Positions 1-8,304 of a stretch of 18,472 nucleotides of DNA are shown in pieces. Made by a program: the position numbers and the translations under genes. The notes under the pieces are model-generated. The model was not told where the DNA came from. It did not search any database and saw only the letters and a program-made list of their open reading frames with translations. The stretch is taken from assembly GCA_002499865.1 (NCBI GenBank), contig DANL01000038.1:1-18472 (forward strand). Direction: 5' to 3'. This DNA comes from Euryarchaeota archaeon UBA121. GTDB taxonomy: Archaea; Thermoplasmatota; Poseidoniia; Poseidoniales; Thalassarchaeaceae. Each line of letters opens with the position of its first letter. The stretch's first letter is position 1.

Positions 1-395
1 GAGATTGGTACATCTGTCGATTCTATACATTTCCTCACCATGCTGACTACCTTGTCAGGGTCCCTCAAGAGTGCGGCTCCTGCATCGTTTCTGCAGACTT
101 TGGGCGCGGGGCATCCAAAATTGATATCAATTATATCTGCTCTATCTTCCAGCATTTCGACTGTTTTTGCCATTTCTGAAATATCTCCTCCAAAAATCTG
201 GGGGATGAAGGGAGCTTCTCGGGGATCGGTTTCGACCTTGAGCCATGAGTACGTGTTCCTCCTAGTTAGCCCAGAGGCGGCGGTGAACTCTGTTACAGTA
301 AAGTCAGCTCCACATTCCCTCGCAAGAAGCCTGTAAGCTAGATCGGTTACCCCTGCCATCGGGGCCAATGAAATAGGAACAGGGCTGAAGTCCAT
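1..395 (-). CDS. tRNA-dihydrouridine synthase (Dus), C-terminus cut by window edge
   Basis: Reading leftwards from an ATG at 395, an open frame runs off the window after about 131 codons. It carries the N-terminal signature of the Dus family (COG0042): APMAGVTD near residue 12, QIFGGD in the middle, then IDINFGCPAPKV and DAGAALL, which together form the FMN-binding TIM barrel. The family reduces uridine to dihydrouridine in the tRNA D-loop using FMN and NAD(P)H. The catalytic Cys loop is expected to lie beyond this point or at the edge, so it cannot be confirmed. A GTG at 401 is an alternative start. The frame stays open back to 473, overlapping the end of the uS2 gene, so the two genes are probably co-transcribed. 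The family call is firm; which tRNA position is modified cannot be told. Confidence 0.9.
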   Translation of the reverse strand, partial: MDFSPVPISLAPMAGVTDLAYRLLARECGADFTVTEFTAASGLTRRNTYSWLKVETDPREAPFIPQIFGGDISEMAKTVEMLEDRADIIDINFGCPAPKVCRNDAGAALLRDPDKVVSMVRKCIESTDVPI

Positions 396-451
396 GAACA
401 CGGGACCGGCTTTCCAGTTATCAGATGAACTAAGAAAAGATATTATTGAGT

Positions 452-1105
452 CTAGAAAGAAGACTCCCAGTCGTCAACATCCTGAGAGCGCTCCCAATCT
501 ACATCAGATATACCACTTTTTATCTTCAGAGTCTCTCTAGCAAGAAGCCAGTAAATTAGAGCAAGTGACCTTCTTCCTTTATTGTTAGCAGGAAGAACTA
601 GGTCGACATTTCTCAATCTATTGTTTGCATCGCAGATTCCGATAACGGGCATACCAGAACTCACGGCCTCTGAAAGAGCCTGAGAGTCAGCTGCGGGATC
701 GGTGACTACGATTACTTCAGGCTCAATGTAAGTCCTGAGTTTTGGATTGGTTAAAGTTCCGGGAATGAATCTCCCAACAATCCTCTTGGCCCCAATGGCC
801 TCGGCGAACATTCTCGCAGGTCGCTGACCGTACTGACGAGCGCTCACTACTAGTATCCTACTAGAGTCATAATTAGCTAGGAATTTAGCCACAGTGCGAA
901 TCCTAGAGTCGGTCTGTCTAATGTCAATATGATGAAGTCCGCTACCATCTTGTCTGAAAGTATCCAAGAATGCTTTCATGTCTGAAGATTTCTGGTTTGT
1001 GCCTATGTGAACAGCGTGCTGCTCATACGTGTCAAGCGGTACAAGTGGGGTTAGGCTCTCATCCAAAGCGATTCCTCGGAGTCCGGCGAAATGCCAACCA
1101 CTCAT
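452..1105 (-). CDS. rps2: 30S ribosomal protein uS2 (archaeal S2)
   Basis: A 217-residue protein of the archaeal/eukaryotic S2 (SA) type. The landmarks are VHIGTNQKSSDM near residues 32-43, the segment GRFIPGTLTNP near the middle, EPEVIVVTDPAADSQAL, and then PVIGICDANNRLRNVDLVLPAN, as in archaeal S2. The protein sits on the back of the small subunit between head and body. Its length is normal for archaea and the C-terminal tail is acidic. It lies 37 bases after the previous gene on the minus strand and is followed by the dihydrouridine synthase. In many archaea uS2 sits with uL13, uS9, RNA polymerase subunits and enolase; none of these is in view, so the context is unusual. No strong Shine-Dalgarno precedes the ATG at 1105. 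Confidence 0.96.
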   Translation of the reverse strand: MSGWHFAGLRGIALDESLTPLVPLDTYEQHAVHIGTNQKSSDMKAFLDTFRQDGSGLHHIDIRQTDSRIRTVAKFLANYDSSRILVVSARQYGQRPARMFAEAIGAKRIVGRFIPGTLTNPKLRTYIEPEVIVVTDPAADSQALSEAVSSGMPVIGICDANNRLRNVDLVLPANNKGRRSLALIYWLLARETLKIKSGISDVDWERSQDVDDWESSF

Positions 1106-1142
1106 AAGCGCTACGCCAATACATCAGTCGACCAACTGAGCC

Positions 1143-1982
1143 TTATTCGAGCTCTGAGCTAAATGTACACTCGCCTTCTGCGTGTATTTCTGGGAAAACA
1201 ATACACTTCTTGGTAACCCAAAGTGAGACTCTGAACTCGTCTTCAAACGAGAGCGTATCGATAGGAGCGGCTAACGCATATCCCCTAGCTCTAACCTGGA
1301 GAACCCAATTCCCATTCGTAAAACCAGAAGAGTTGCCTATGGAAATAGTGCAGTCACTCTCGCTCCTAAGCTCCAAGGACATCTGCCCCACTGAGCTGGT
1401 TGCAAGATACTCCCAGCACTTGTCACCATTTGGTTTCAATAGAGTAATCTCAACGAATCTGAGTTCATCCGTATTATTTCCCAGGAATTCTCCGACAGTA
1501 GAAGACCACTCAAAGGATACGGAGAAGTCTAGTAACATCTTGGAAACTGTCTCATCGACTAATATTACACTCTCGTTAGAGTAGCAGTCTGTCTCTTGGC
1601 TGTAGCTTTCAGTTCCTGGCAATATACACTCGTTCTGCGCAAAAATGTGAGCTTGTACAATGGGCTCAACGGGTACAATTTCCTCACGGGGATCGTCTCT
1701 CATCCCCTCCATCAACTCCCTCTGCATTGCGAGTCCCATACAACCACTGGAAGCAATACTGAGTAGCATCAGCAGTGACAAAGAAATTGACGATATGGCC
1801 CTGTTCACAGTATTCGGAAGAGGGCGTATGTCTTGAATACGTGTGTAAAATGGTGCCTCTCGGTACTCATAGGGAACGTCAAGGCCGTAGCTCAGTCCAC
1901 CTTCGTCGTCATTGAGGCAGTTGCTGGGAGGAGTCCAGAGTGATGAATGTTCCACCCACTGAAATGGGTCATTTGAGGTCAA
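1143..1982 (-). CDS. Unrecognised Cys-rich secreted/membrane-anchored protein
   Basis: I do not recognise the family. The frame encodes 279 residues if it starts at the TTG at 1982, directly after the stop of the FKBP gene and behind a GAGGAG. An in-frame GTG at 1808 would give 221 residues beginning with a signal-like segment. A hydrophobic stretch (about residues 62-80 from the TTG) ends in ASSGC, an imperfect lipobox-like motif. The ~195 residues after it are predicted to be extracytoplasmic. They contain six cysteines (119, 133, 189, 211, 260, 272), which would suit three disulfides, and alternate hydrophobic strands ending in a GNWVLQVRARG-like motif, suggesting a beta-sandwich. If the long start is right, the first ~60 residues would be a polar cytoplasmic tail. 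It lies between a prolyl isomerase and uS2 in the same direction. Beyond a cell-surface location, no function can be assigned. Confidence 0.7.
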   Translation of the reverse strand: MTSNDPFQWVEHSSLWTPPSNCLNDDEGGLSYGLDVPYEYREAPFYTRIQDIRPLPNTVNRAISSISLSLLMLLSIASSGCMGLAMQRELMEGMRDDPREEIVPVEPIVQAHIFAQNECILPGTESYSQETDCYSNESVILVDETVSKMLLDFSVSFEWSSTVGEFLGNNTDELRFVEITLLKPNGDKCWEYLATSSVGQMSLELRSESDCTISIGNSSGFTNGNWVLQVRARGYALAAPIDTLSFEDEFRVSLWVTKKCIVFPEIHAEGECTFSSELE

Positions 1983-2678
1983 TTACTCCTCTTCAGAGAC
2001 TGCTCTGGGCTCATGAACCTCTCGGAATACTATTGTCCCTACTCCGATATGATCCCTAAGTGTTCTCACAAGGCTGAACTTAGCGTATGACCAGTTTTGA
2101 TCATATGCAATTGTATCTGGAAGTGTTACAGTGAGATCGTCTTTCTCGAAATCGATCTCGAAATCGTCTCTACCAGTATTCATTTTGAGAAGTGTCTCAA
2201 CCTTTTCCTTGCGGTCTTCAACGACCTTGACAATATTGTAGTTGTACCTGAGCGTTGATCCGGCTAATGGGTGATTATAGTCAATCCTGGCACGACCGGC
2301 ACTCAAGAACTGTAGTACGCCGGTCCTTCCTCCAATCTCCACTGGAGCGCCGATTGCTAGCATATTGGGGTCCCTAACGCTCCTCATCAGAACATTCTGC
2401 CCGATTGTTTCGACGAGACTGGCATCTCTCTCACCGTATGCATCAGGAGCTTCTATGTCTATTTCGTAGTCTTTGTCGGCTTCAGCATCAGAAAGAGATG
2501 CTTCAAACCCTGCTATCAATCTCCCGTCCCCTACGACGGTGATCATTGGCGAGTATTCCCTATTTTCATCGAATATGTCATGCTCCTTGGCTACGTCCTC
2601 GCGTGTAGTCTCGATGAGTCTCTCTGAGTCGACCTCGTAAAGGTCGTAGTCGATGTGTACTATTGCACCATTGTCCAT
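1983..2678 (-). CDS. FKBP-type peptidyl-prolyl cis-trans isomerase (long archaeal/SlyD-like)
   Basis: A 231-residue protein of the archaeal long FKBP class. It begins with GAIVHIDYDLYEVDSERLIETT, followed by the FKBP core GDGRLIAGFEASL and AYGERDASL, an insert-in-flap segment (MLAIGAPVEIGG), and the return strand NHPLAGSTLRY. An extra C-terminal alpha/beta domain of about 80 residues follows, as in archaeal FKBP26-type proteins. These are proline isomerases and holdase chaperones, normally cytoplasmic. I chose the ATG at 2678 because AAGGAGGCG lies eight bases upstream and the family N-terminus begins here. An in-frame ATG at 2759 overlaps the ccmF stop as ATGA and would add 27 unconserved residues, so it remains possible. 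The gene follows ccmF and may aid membrane or secreted protein folding. Confidence 0.92.
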   Translation of the reverse strand: MDNGAIVHIDYDLYEVDSERLIETTREDVAKEHDIFDENREYSPMITVVGDGRLIAGFEASLSDAEADKDYEIDIEAPDAYGERDASLVETIGQNVLMRSVRDPNMLAIGAPVEIGGRTGVLQFLSAGRARIDYNHPLAGSTLRYNYNIVKVVEDRKEKVETLLKMNTGRDDFEIDFEKDDLTVTLPDTIAYDQNWSYAKFSLVRTLRDHIGVGTIVFREVHEPRAVSEEE

Positions 2679-2684
2679 GTGATT

Positions 2685-2693
2685 CGCCTCCTT
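2685..2693 (-). promoter_or_regulatory. Shine-Dalgarno site of the FKBP gene
   Basis: AAGGAGGCG on the minus strand, with GGAGG eight bases from the ATG at 2678. It decides in favour of the internal start over the ATG at 2759, which overlaps the upstream stop codon. Confidence 0.7.
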
Positions 2694-2755
2694 GGCGTCC
2701 GGCCGACCCGCTTCCCCTTTTTCATTCAAACGGTGCCGAATACTTGGGAGAGGAT

Positions 2756-5119
2756 TCATTCTTCCTCTTGATTAGAGGGTTTTTCAGATGATGAAAACGC
2801 CAGAATTCCTCCGATAATTGTGAGTACCCATCCAGTCCAAACTAAGTGGCTACCCTGAAGTTCATGGATTGTCACCCTTACTCTATCGAGACCATCGGTC
2901 TGGTTGAAGAATAGTGCTGGCATTAGGTCTTGTACTTGGAAACCATCCATGATGAGGATAGTATCGCCGAATAGTCCTACGTGTCTATCCACCTCTGACC
3001 TTGGTACCGGACCGAATCTTAGTATCCCCGGGACTAGAGTATCAACAAGCTCTCCGTCTTTCCTCATTTCAATGACTACTCCTAGGAAACCATCTCCGAC
3101 CTTGAAGTCAAAATCTTCATCTCCTTCAGAGAGTACTATTGTATCTATCAAGACATACTCGTAGCTCCCATATGATACTGGCTCGTTCTTCTCCAAGGTA
3201 ACCAAGTGAGAAGGATCTGATCTATCCACCAGTGTTGTGGTAAATACGTGCCCTATGAGGAGTAAGAGGATTCCAACATGAGAGATATGGCTTGCTAGCA
3301 GCCTTACCCTTGGAGATTTTAGTCCCATGAAACCTCCCTGGTAGATTTTGCTAGCATGAGACTTGAATGTCAGTAGTAAATTTCTGATGTTGAATGGTAG
3401 AGAGAAGATTAGGAGAACCAGCATGAAGGAGGCAAGAGACCCCCTAGATACCGAAGACGATATTGGAAGTCTCGGATCTCCTGGTAGTGCTATCGAATCT
3501 GCTAGTAGAGCGGCTAGAATGGAGGATACTATGGCAAATAGAATCAGGAATGTTCCTGTTTTGTGACTTATTGATTTGCCCCATGTATAAGCGGCTAGGC
3601 CAATTGCCAGAAGAGCGATGAAGGGAGAACCATAAAATTCGTGAGCCTGGAGGCTTGTCCCATCAATCTCGACAGTAAGTATCATCCATGTCAGCAATAG
3701 AAATCCAGCTCCCCCATACCAGGGTATTGCCTTGGATATCCTTAGTCTGGAAGAGGCACTGGTAAACAATCCAGTAATGAAAGACCAGTCATCTTCCTTC
3801 TCTGACATCAACCATGGAATGAGAAATGGGGTCATTCCAATCAGAGACTGGTACCATTCTGCATTCCATGTCCAACTAGAAAATAACATCAGTGCTATTC
3901 CTGTGAATATCCAATGAAGAGGGGGGTCTGAATTATTACCGTTTACTACCAGGTACATCAGTGACATTCCGACTAGGATGACTGCAACTGAACCTATCCA
4001 TAAAGAGGCTAATAAGAAAATTACAACAAGAGACAATGCAAGATTTTTATTTTCCTGAATCATCGACCTTGAGTTCCACAACTCTAAGTCTAACCTTTGG
4101 GCTCTAGCTAGATGAATTACTGCGAAGACACACAGAAGAGTTATTGCTAACAAGTATCCAATTAATTCTGCTCCTATCGCGTCAAATTCTACGACATCTA
4201 ATACCCTCAGATATGGATCCTGAGGAAGAGCTCCCTCCCCATCCGCTACAAAAGCATGGACAGATGCCCAGACGCCATTAGCCCTGGTAACCAGAGTAGC
4301 ATGGAATGTTAATGCGCCTGCAATTAATCCTACAGCAGGGGAAGCGTTGACTGCACTGCCGCCTGTTTTGGAGCGAGCATGTACGATGAGTAGCAAGCAT
4401 AACCAAGGGAGTAGTGAGCCAGTTTCGACTGGGTCCCAAGCCCAATAGCCACCCCAGTCTAGAACAGTGTAAGCCCACAGTCCACCGAGCCCTATTCCTA
4501 TCGTTCCAACCACGAAACCTGCCCTGGCCCAATACAGTTGCGAATTATGGATGGCGATCGAGGAGTCTCTTCTGATGATGCCTGCAATGACGACACTTGA
4601 GGTCGCTATACAAAGAGAGTAGAATGCGAAGACTATTGGAGGGTGGATAACCATTAGATCGGTTTGAAGAAGAGGATTTAGTCCCGAGGCGGAAGTAGAG
4701 GTTGTTTCATCGAATGGTCCGAGAAGTAGAGATAATAGGAGAATGAAACCTACCCAGGTATGCATTATTCTGACTTCTAGAGGCGTACCTTTCGCTCTGG
4801 CAGACATAATTCTGGTTACTATTGCCATTAGAGCGGCCCAGAGTAGAAGGGGGCCTGACCTGCTACTCCAGACTGCGGATATTCTGTAGAATAGTGGAAG
4901 GTCTTCACCTCCGAATCTGAAAATCAACTCAAGTGACCTTGCATCGATGACAAAGCAGAATGTTAGAAATATGAAAGGCGATACTTGTGAAATGAGTGCG
5001 AGATCCCTAGAGATGGGACTAGATGACTTTCCCCTGCTGATGGAATGAAGAATTGAGTAAGCTATGCCTGTGACCAATAGTAGCCACCCAACTTGGGAAA
5101 GCAATATCTCACCAACCAT
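2756..5119 (-). CDS. ccmF: Cytochrome c maturation protein CcmF (heme lyase subunit)
   Basis: A 787-residue polytopic membrane protein of the CcmF/heme-handling family (COG1138). Family landmarks occur in order: YRISAVWSSRSGPLLLW near residues 78-94, LNPLLQ at 147-152 leading to MVIHPP with the conserved His159, the tryptophan-rich heme-binding motif WGGYWAWDPVE at 222-231, and ARANGVWASVHAF near 280-290. Further membrane segments follow, then HISHVGILLLLIGH, a soluble loop of roughly 100 residues facing outside, and a last membrane span. CcmF attaches heme to apocytochrome c in system I maturation. No ccmA, B, C, D, E or H gene is in view. The ATG at 5119 overlaps the end of the reductase gene by 11 bases (ATGGTTGGTGA), indicating coupling; a TTG at 5143 is a weaker alternative. 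Confidence 0.93.
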   Translation of the reverse strand: MVGEILLSQVGWLLLVTGIAYSILHSISRGKSSSPISRDLALISQVSPFIFLTFCFVIDARSLELIFRFGGEDLPLFYRISAVWSSRSGPLLLWAALMAIVTRIMSARAKGTPLEVRIMHTWVGFILLLSLLLGPFDETTSTSASGLNPLLQTDLMVIHPPIVFAFYSLCIATSSVVIAGIIRRDSSIAIHNSQLYWARAGFVVGTIGIGLGGLWAYTVLDWGGYWAWDPVETGSLLPWLCLLLIVHARSKTGGSAVNASPAVGLIAGALTFHATLVTRANGVWASVHAFVADGEGALPQDPYLRVLDVVEFDAIGAELIGYLLAITLLCVFAVIHLARAQRLDLELWNSRSMIQENKNLALSLVVIFLLASLWIGSVAVILVGMSLMYLVVNGNNSDPPLHWIFTGIALMLFSSWTWNAEWYQSLIGMTPFLIPWLMSEKEDDWSFITGLFTSASSRLRISKAIPWYGGAGFLLLTWMILTVEIDGTSLQAHEFYGSPFIALLAIGLAAYTWGKSISHKTGTFLILFAIVSSILAALLADSIALPGDPRLPISSSVSRGSLASFMLVLLIFSLPFNIRNLLLTFKSHASKIYQGGFMGLKSPRVRLLASHISHVGILLLLIGHVFTTTLVDRSDPSHLVTLEKNEPVSYGSYEYVLIDTIVLSEGDEDFDFKVGDGFLGVVIEMRKDGELVDTLVPGILRFGPVPRSEVDRHVGLFGDTILIMDGFQVQDLMPALFFNQTDGLDRVRVTIHELQGSHLVWTGWVLTIIGGILAFSSSEKPSNQEEE

Positions 5120-6326
5120 AGTACTTTGCCCTACTGTAACCAAAGGCTAGCATAGCTCTGATTATGTTTTTTGCATACAATCCGGGACTTCTGAAGAGGA
5201 GTTTCAGTCCCACAAAAGCCTTGCCCGAGAAGCCCATGTCTGACATTTCATCGGGGAAGCACTTTGCCATCACTGACATCTCTTCGTCGGATAGCTCGAA
5301 TAGCGCGTTTTTCCCCTTCAGTATTCTATCATAGGGGGGGAATTCTGCTTTCCAAAGCTTCGGGTACTGCGATAATTTTTCAGATGAAAGATCATTATCT
5401 GAGATTGCCTTTGCTGCAGTTTGGGCTGCGAATACGGCAGATTTCAACGCTAAGTGAGATCCGCCCTCGAATAGGGGAGAGGTGAATCCAGCGGCATCGC
5501 CGATTAGCATTAATCCATCATAATGGGTGTTTTCATGGGGGCCAGAAATAGGAATGGTGCCTCCAAAAGCCGGGTTTCCCTTCTTTTTCCAAGAAGGTAG
5601 ATTCTGGTTCAGTCCCTTGAAATGTGTGTGCTCAATGAACTCATCAAGCGCCTTCTTAGTCCTAGGCTTGTCCTCAGTAACTAGTCCGATATTTGCCCTG
5701 CCATCACACTTAGGAATCATCCAGAGATATCCCTTCTCGGCGTAAGAAGGCCATATGTAGAAATCTAGATAGCCATCGGTTGGTACACCTTCAAGCTCAT
5801 ATTGCATTCCTGCCACGACCTTTCCTCTTGGGTTTAGATCCAGTAGCCTCGAGCAAACTGAGGATACTCCGGAAGCATCTATCACTATCTTGGCTTGTAT
5901 GGGGAAGAGATCCCCCTTGCCCTCGCAGAGCCACCCCGAGAATTTTGTACCCTCGAAAGACTTCTGCATTCCCGTAATTTTGTGACTCAGGGAGAGTCTG
6001 GCTCCCTCACTAACAGCGGATTCAGCTATCCATTGTTCGAATAGATGCTTTTCCAAAACATATCCTTCCTCTGAAAGGCATTTCTCGGTTCCATCTGGGA
6101 AGATTACTCTAATTCCTTTGACGCTCTTACTGATTACATGTTCTGGAAGTTTGAGGCCTAGGTTCTGGCAGGCTAAGTCAGAGATACATTCTCCGCAGTG
6201 GACGGGGGTTCCAATCTCACCATGATCTTCGACAAGTATAGTATCTAGGCCCAGTCTAGCACATTGTAGAGCAGCATTACCACCACCTGGACCTGCACCA
6301 ATAACCAAAACGTCACAGATGGTCAT
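5109..6326 (-). CDS. Geranylgeranyl reductase-family FAD protein
   Basis: A 405-residue flavoprotein of the geranylgeranyl reductase family (COG0644). Near the N-terminus is the Rossmann FAD motif GAGPGG (residues 10-15), ending in an acidic residue at about 33. PVHCGECIS at 41-49 matches the family's conserved CGxG/E loop. GDAAGFTSPLFEGG at 276-289 is the second FAD motif with the substrate-side Pro and Glu. In archaea such enzymes saturate geranylgeranyl chains of membrane lipids, and relatives saturate quinone side chains. The neighbouring UbiA/UbiD pair and CcmF make either substrate plausible. I prefer the ATG at 6326 (GGGAGAGG just upstream); another ATG lies at 6338. A long in-frame run further upstream to 6554 overlaps the divergent ubiD gene, is Arg/Ser-rich and is not conserved in type, so I left it out. 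Confidence 0.92.
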   Translation of the reverse strand: MTICDVLVIGAGPGGGNAALQCARLGLDTILVEDHGEIGTPVHCGECISDLACQNLGLKLPEHVISKSVKGIRVIFPDGTEKCLSEEGYVLEKHLFEQWIAESAVSEGARLSLSHKITGMQKSFEGTKFSGWLCEGKGDLFPIQAKIVIDASGVSSVCSRLLDLNPRGKVVAGMQYELEGVPTDGYLDFYIWPSYAEKGYLWMIPKCDGRANIGLVTEDKPRTKKALDEFIEHTHFKGLNQNLPSWKKKGNPAFGGTIPISGPHENTHYDGLMLIGDAAGFTSPLFEGGSHLALKSAVFAAQTAAKAISDNDLSSEKLSQYPKLWKAEFPPYDRILKGKNALFELSDEEMSVMAKCFPDEMSDMGFSGKAFVGLKLLFRSPGLYAKNIIRAMLAFGYSRAKYYGW

Positions 6327-6360
6327 GTCCTCTCCCATGCTACTTCGAGAGGAGCCACTC

Positions 6361-6368
6361 AAAATAAA
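6361..6368 (-). promoter_or_regulatory. TATA-like box of the leftward operon
   Basis: TTTATTTT on the minus strand, about 23 to 42 bases upstream of the two candidate ATGs of the reductase gene (6338 and 6326). This is where an archaeal box A would sit if transcription begins near 6338-6340, implying a very short or absent leader. The assignment is by spacing and composition only. The element is the only AT-rich patch between the two divergent genes. Confidence 0.4.
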
Positions 6369-6379
6369 CCGTCGGTCGA

Positions 6380-6394
6380 GTCGCCTACGGCGAC
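6380..6394. repeat. Perfect 6-bp inverted repeat in the divergent intergenic region
   Basis: GTCGCC-TAC-GGCGAC, a six-base-pair palindrome with a three-base spacer. It lies between the divergent starts of the reductase (6326) and ubiD (6433) genes, next to the TATA-like patch. It could be an operator or part of the ubiD leader. No direct evidence chooses between these. Confidence 0.45.
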
Positions 6395-6432
6395 GAGCGA
6401 ACCTTCTACTATTGTGAGTGCTCCGGGAGTAC

Positions 6433-8304
6433 ATGGTCTGGCGCACGCTGGCGCGATACATTCGGTCTCTGGAAGACTCCGGGGAACTAATTCGAGTAGC
6501 CGATCCGGTAGATGTGGAGCTTGAAGCTGGATGCTTTGCAGATAGGTTAGTCAAGAGGGGTGGCAGTGCAATTTTATTCGAACAACCCAGGCTTCCTGAT
6601 GGAACGATAAGTGAGATTCCTCTAGCTATGAATCTCTTCGGGACCAGAGATAGGACAAATCACGCTCTTGGTGTAAATAGGCCTGAAGAAATAGGAGAGA
6701 GGATGGTCGCTCTGATGAAGCCTGATATTGGAGGTATCCTAAAGGCCCCTTGGACTGGAATAGGCTTGGCTTTGGAGGGGATGTCTATGGCTCCGATGAA
6801 GGTCAGAAAGGGAGCGTGTCAACAGGTCGTGATTAGAGATCCTGATGTGACTAGGCTTCCCATACCCAAGACATGGCCAGAAGATGGAGGGAGATACATG
6901 ACTCTGCCTCTCGTTGTTACAGTGGACCCTGATACGGGAATTCACAATATGGGAATGTACAGAAGTCAAGTTTTCGGCCCCAAAGAGGTAGGCCTCCATT
7001 GGCAGGCACACAAACACGGTGCAGATCATGCTGATGCTTCCTCTGAAAGAATGCCGGTAGCAATCTGTCTGGGAGGCCCTCCAGAAGTGATGTTTAGTGC
7101 CATTTCACCGCTTCCAGATAACCTTTCTGAATATGAATTCGCGGGATTACTTGGAAAGCGACGTCTCAGAATCACAAAATGTGTTACTAATGATCTACTA
7201 GTTCCTGCCGATTGCGACGTGGTTATCGAAGGATATATGGTTCCCGGCGAGACCAGGGAAGAAGGTCCTTTCGGGGATCACTTCGGACATTACTCCCTTG
7301 CTGATCAGTATCCGGTAATGCATATTGAAGCAATAACGCACCGAAAAGATGCCATTGTTCCGATGACAATCGTGGGAGTTCCTCCAATGGAAGATGGATA
7401 CTTGGGAGAGGCAATAGGAGATGCTTTCCTACCCGTATTGCAGTTTCAGCACAGGGATGTCTTAGGCCTGTTTCTCCCTTTGGAGACCGGTTTTCATAAT
7501 CTGGCCATAGTTTCATCGAAAAAGAGGTATCCAAGACAGGGAAGGAAAACTGCACTGGGGCTTCTTGGGGCGGGACAGATGATGTTTCTGAAAACAATAG
7601 TAGCCGTTGATCCAAATCATGATGTAAAAGATCTGGATTCCTTACTGGATGCTCTCGACTCAAAGGTAGACATTTCTGAGGATTTGATAATTCTCCCGGG
7701 AATGGTTGCTGATTCCCTAGCTCATGCATCCCCCTGGGATAATATCCATGATAAGCTATTGATAGATGCGACGACTCCACTTGAAGACGACCCAAGAAGT
7801 AGAAGAGATTCTCTGAAAGGGTGTCCTGAGTCTCTTGAAATTTCAGCATCTGTAATTGATGGTGTGATACAAGCTCGTTTTCTACGATCTTCTATGCTCG
7901 TGGTAACTACGAAAATTGAAGGGGGCCCTTCCCCGGAAGAAAATGTAGAGGAGAATGATGAAGAGGGGGCTCTAAGGCAACGGGACAAGATTCAGGAGAT
8001 TATGGATTCCATCTGGAATTTGGAGGGTGCGAAGAGTCTGAGATGGTTATTCATTACAGATTCAGATGTCGACCTATATGGCGAGGGTTGGATGAGAGTA
8101 CTCCTTTGGCAGTTTTTCTGTAGGTTTGATGTAGGCAGGGACCTTCACTTTGATTTGGATAAGAATAGAGTTTGCTGGGATGCCACTGCGCCTATACCTT
8201 CACTAGAAGGTCCGGTTCCTGTGAGAAGATGGCCGGGGGTTACATTGCATGATCAAGATGTCCTCGACAGAGTAGACTCGTGGCTTGAGGAAGGCGGTTT
8301 CTAA
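6433..8304 (+). CDS. ubiD: UbiD-family prenylated-FMN-dependent decarboxylase
   Basis: A 623-residue UbiD-family protein (COG0043). It has the substrate-side segment GACQQVVIRDPD, the nucleotide-pocket motif HNMGMYRSQVFG with the conserved Arg177, LGGPPEVMF, and the catalytic region GETREEGPFGDHFGHYS with the conserved acidic residues around Glu277. These enzymes remove carboxylate from aromatic or unsaturated acids using prenylated FMN made by a UbiX partner, which is not in view. The length fits the long quinone-pathway members (UbiD/MqnL-like) better than the short subunit used in the archaeal mevalonate variant, but that alternative is not excluded. I chose the ATG at 6433 (GGGAG three bases upstream); an in-frame GTG lies at 6418. 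The stop overlaps the prenyltransferase start by one base (TAATG), so the two are translated together. Confidence 0.93.
   Translation: MVWRTLARYIRSLEDSGELIRVADPVDVELEAGCFADRLVKRGGSAILFEQPRLPDGTISEIPLAMNLFGTRDRTNHALGVNRPEEIGERMVALMKPDIGGILKAPWTGIGLALEGMSMAPMKVRKGACQQVVIRDPDVTRLPIPKTWPEDGGRYMTLPLVVTVDPDTGIHNMGMYRSQVFGPKEVGLHWQAHKHGADHADASSERMPVAICLGGPPEVMFSAISPLPDNLSEYEFAGLLGKRRLRITKCVTNDLLVPADCDVVIEGYMVPGETREEGPFGDHFGHYSLADQYPVMHIEAITHRKDAIVPMTIVGVPPMEDGYLGEAIGDAFLPVLQFQHRDVLGLFLPLETGFHNLAIVSSKKRYPRQGRKTALGLLGAGQMMFLKTIVAVDPNHDVKDLDSLLDALDSKVDISEDLIILPGMVADSLAHASPWDNIHDKLLIDATTPLEDDPRSRRDSLKGCPESLEISASVIDGVIQARFLRSSMLVVTTKIEGGPSPEENVEENDEEGALRQRDKIQEIMDSIWNLEGAKSLRWLFITDSDVDLYGEGWMRVLLWQFFCRFDVGRDLHFDLDKNRVCWDATAPIPSLEGPVPVRRWPGVTLHDQDVLDRVDSWLEEGGF

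Noticed and set aside
40..336. Plus-strand open frame of 98 codons at the left edge.
   Set aside because: The opposite strand encodes clear dihydrouridine synthase motifs over the same bases.
1095..1135. Minus-strand CTCAGTTGGTCGACTGA resembles a tRNA D-arm.
   Set aside because: No T-arm, anticodon stem or acceptor pairing can be drawn around it. It is a 5-bp hairpin (TCAGT/ACTGA) in the gap before uS2.
1210..1584. Plus-strand open frame of 124 codons opposite the Cys-rich orphan.
   Set aside because: The minus-strand frame is longer, fits the operon, and has a hydrophobic segment and patterned cysteines. The plus frame has no start signal or recognisable motif.
4278..4532. Minus-strand alternative frame inside ccmF.
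   Set aside because: It overlaps the WGGYWAWD heme motif region of ccmF in another frame and has no motif or start signal of its own.
6327..6554. N-terminal extension of the reductase gene (up to 76 extra codons).
   Set aside because: It would overlap the divergent ubiD start, reads as Ser/Arg-rich low-complexity sequence, and lies before a normal FAD-protein N-terminus with its own Shine-Dalgarno.
7223..7849. Long open frame on the minus strand (208 codons) inside ubiD.
   Set aside because: It lies antisense to a well-conserved UbiD, resembles no known family, and its composition is the mirror of the ubiD codons.
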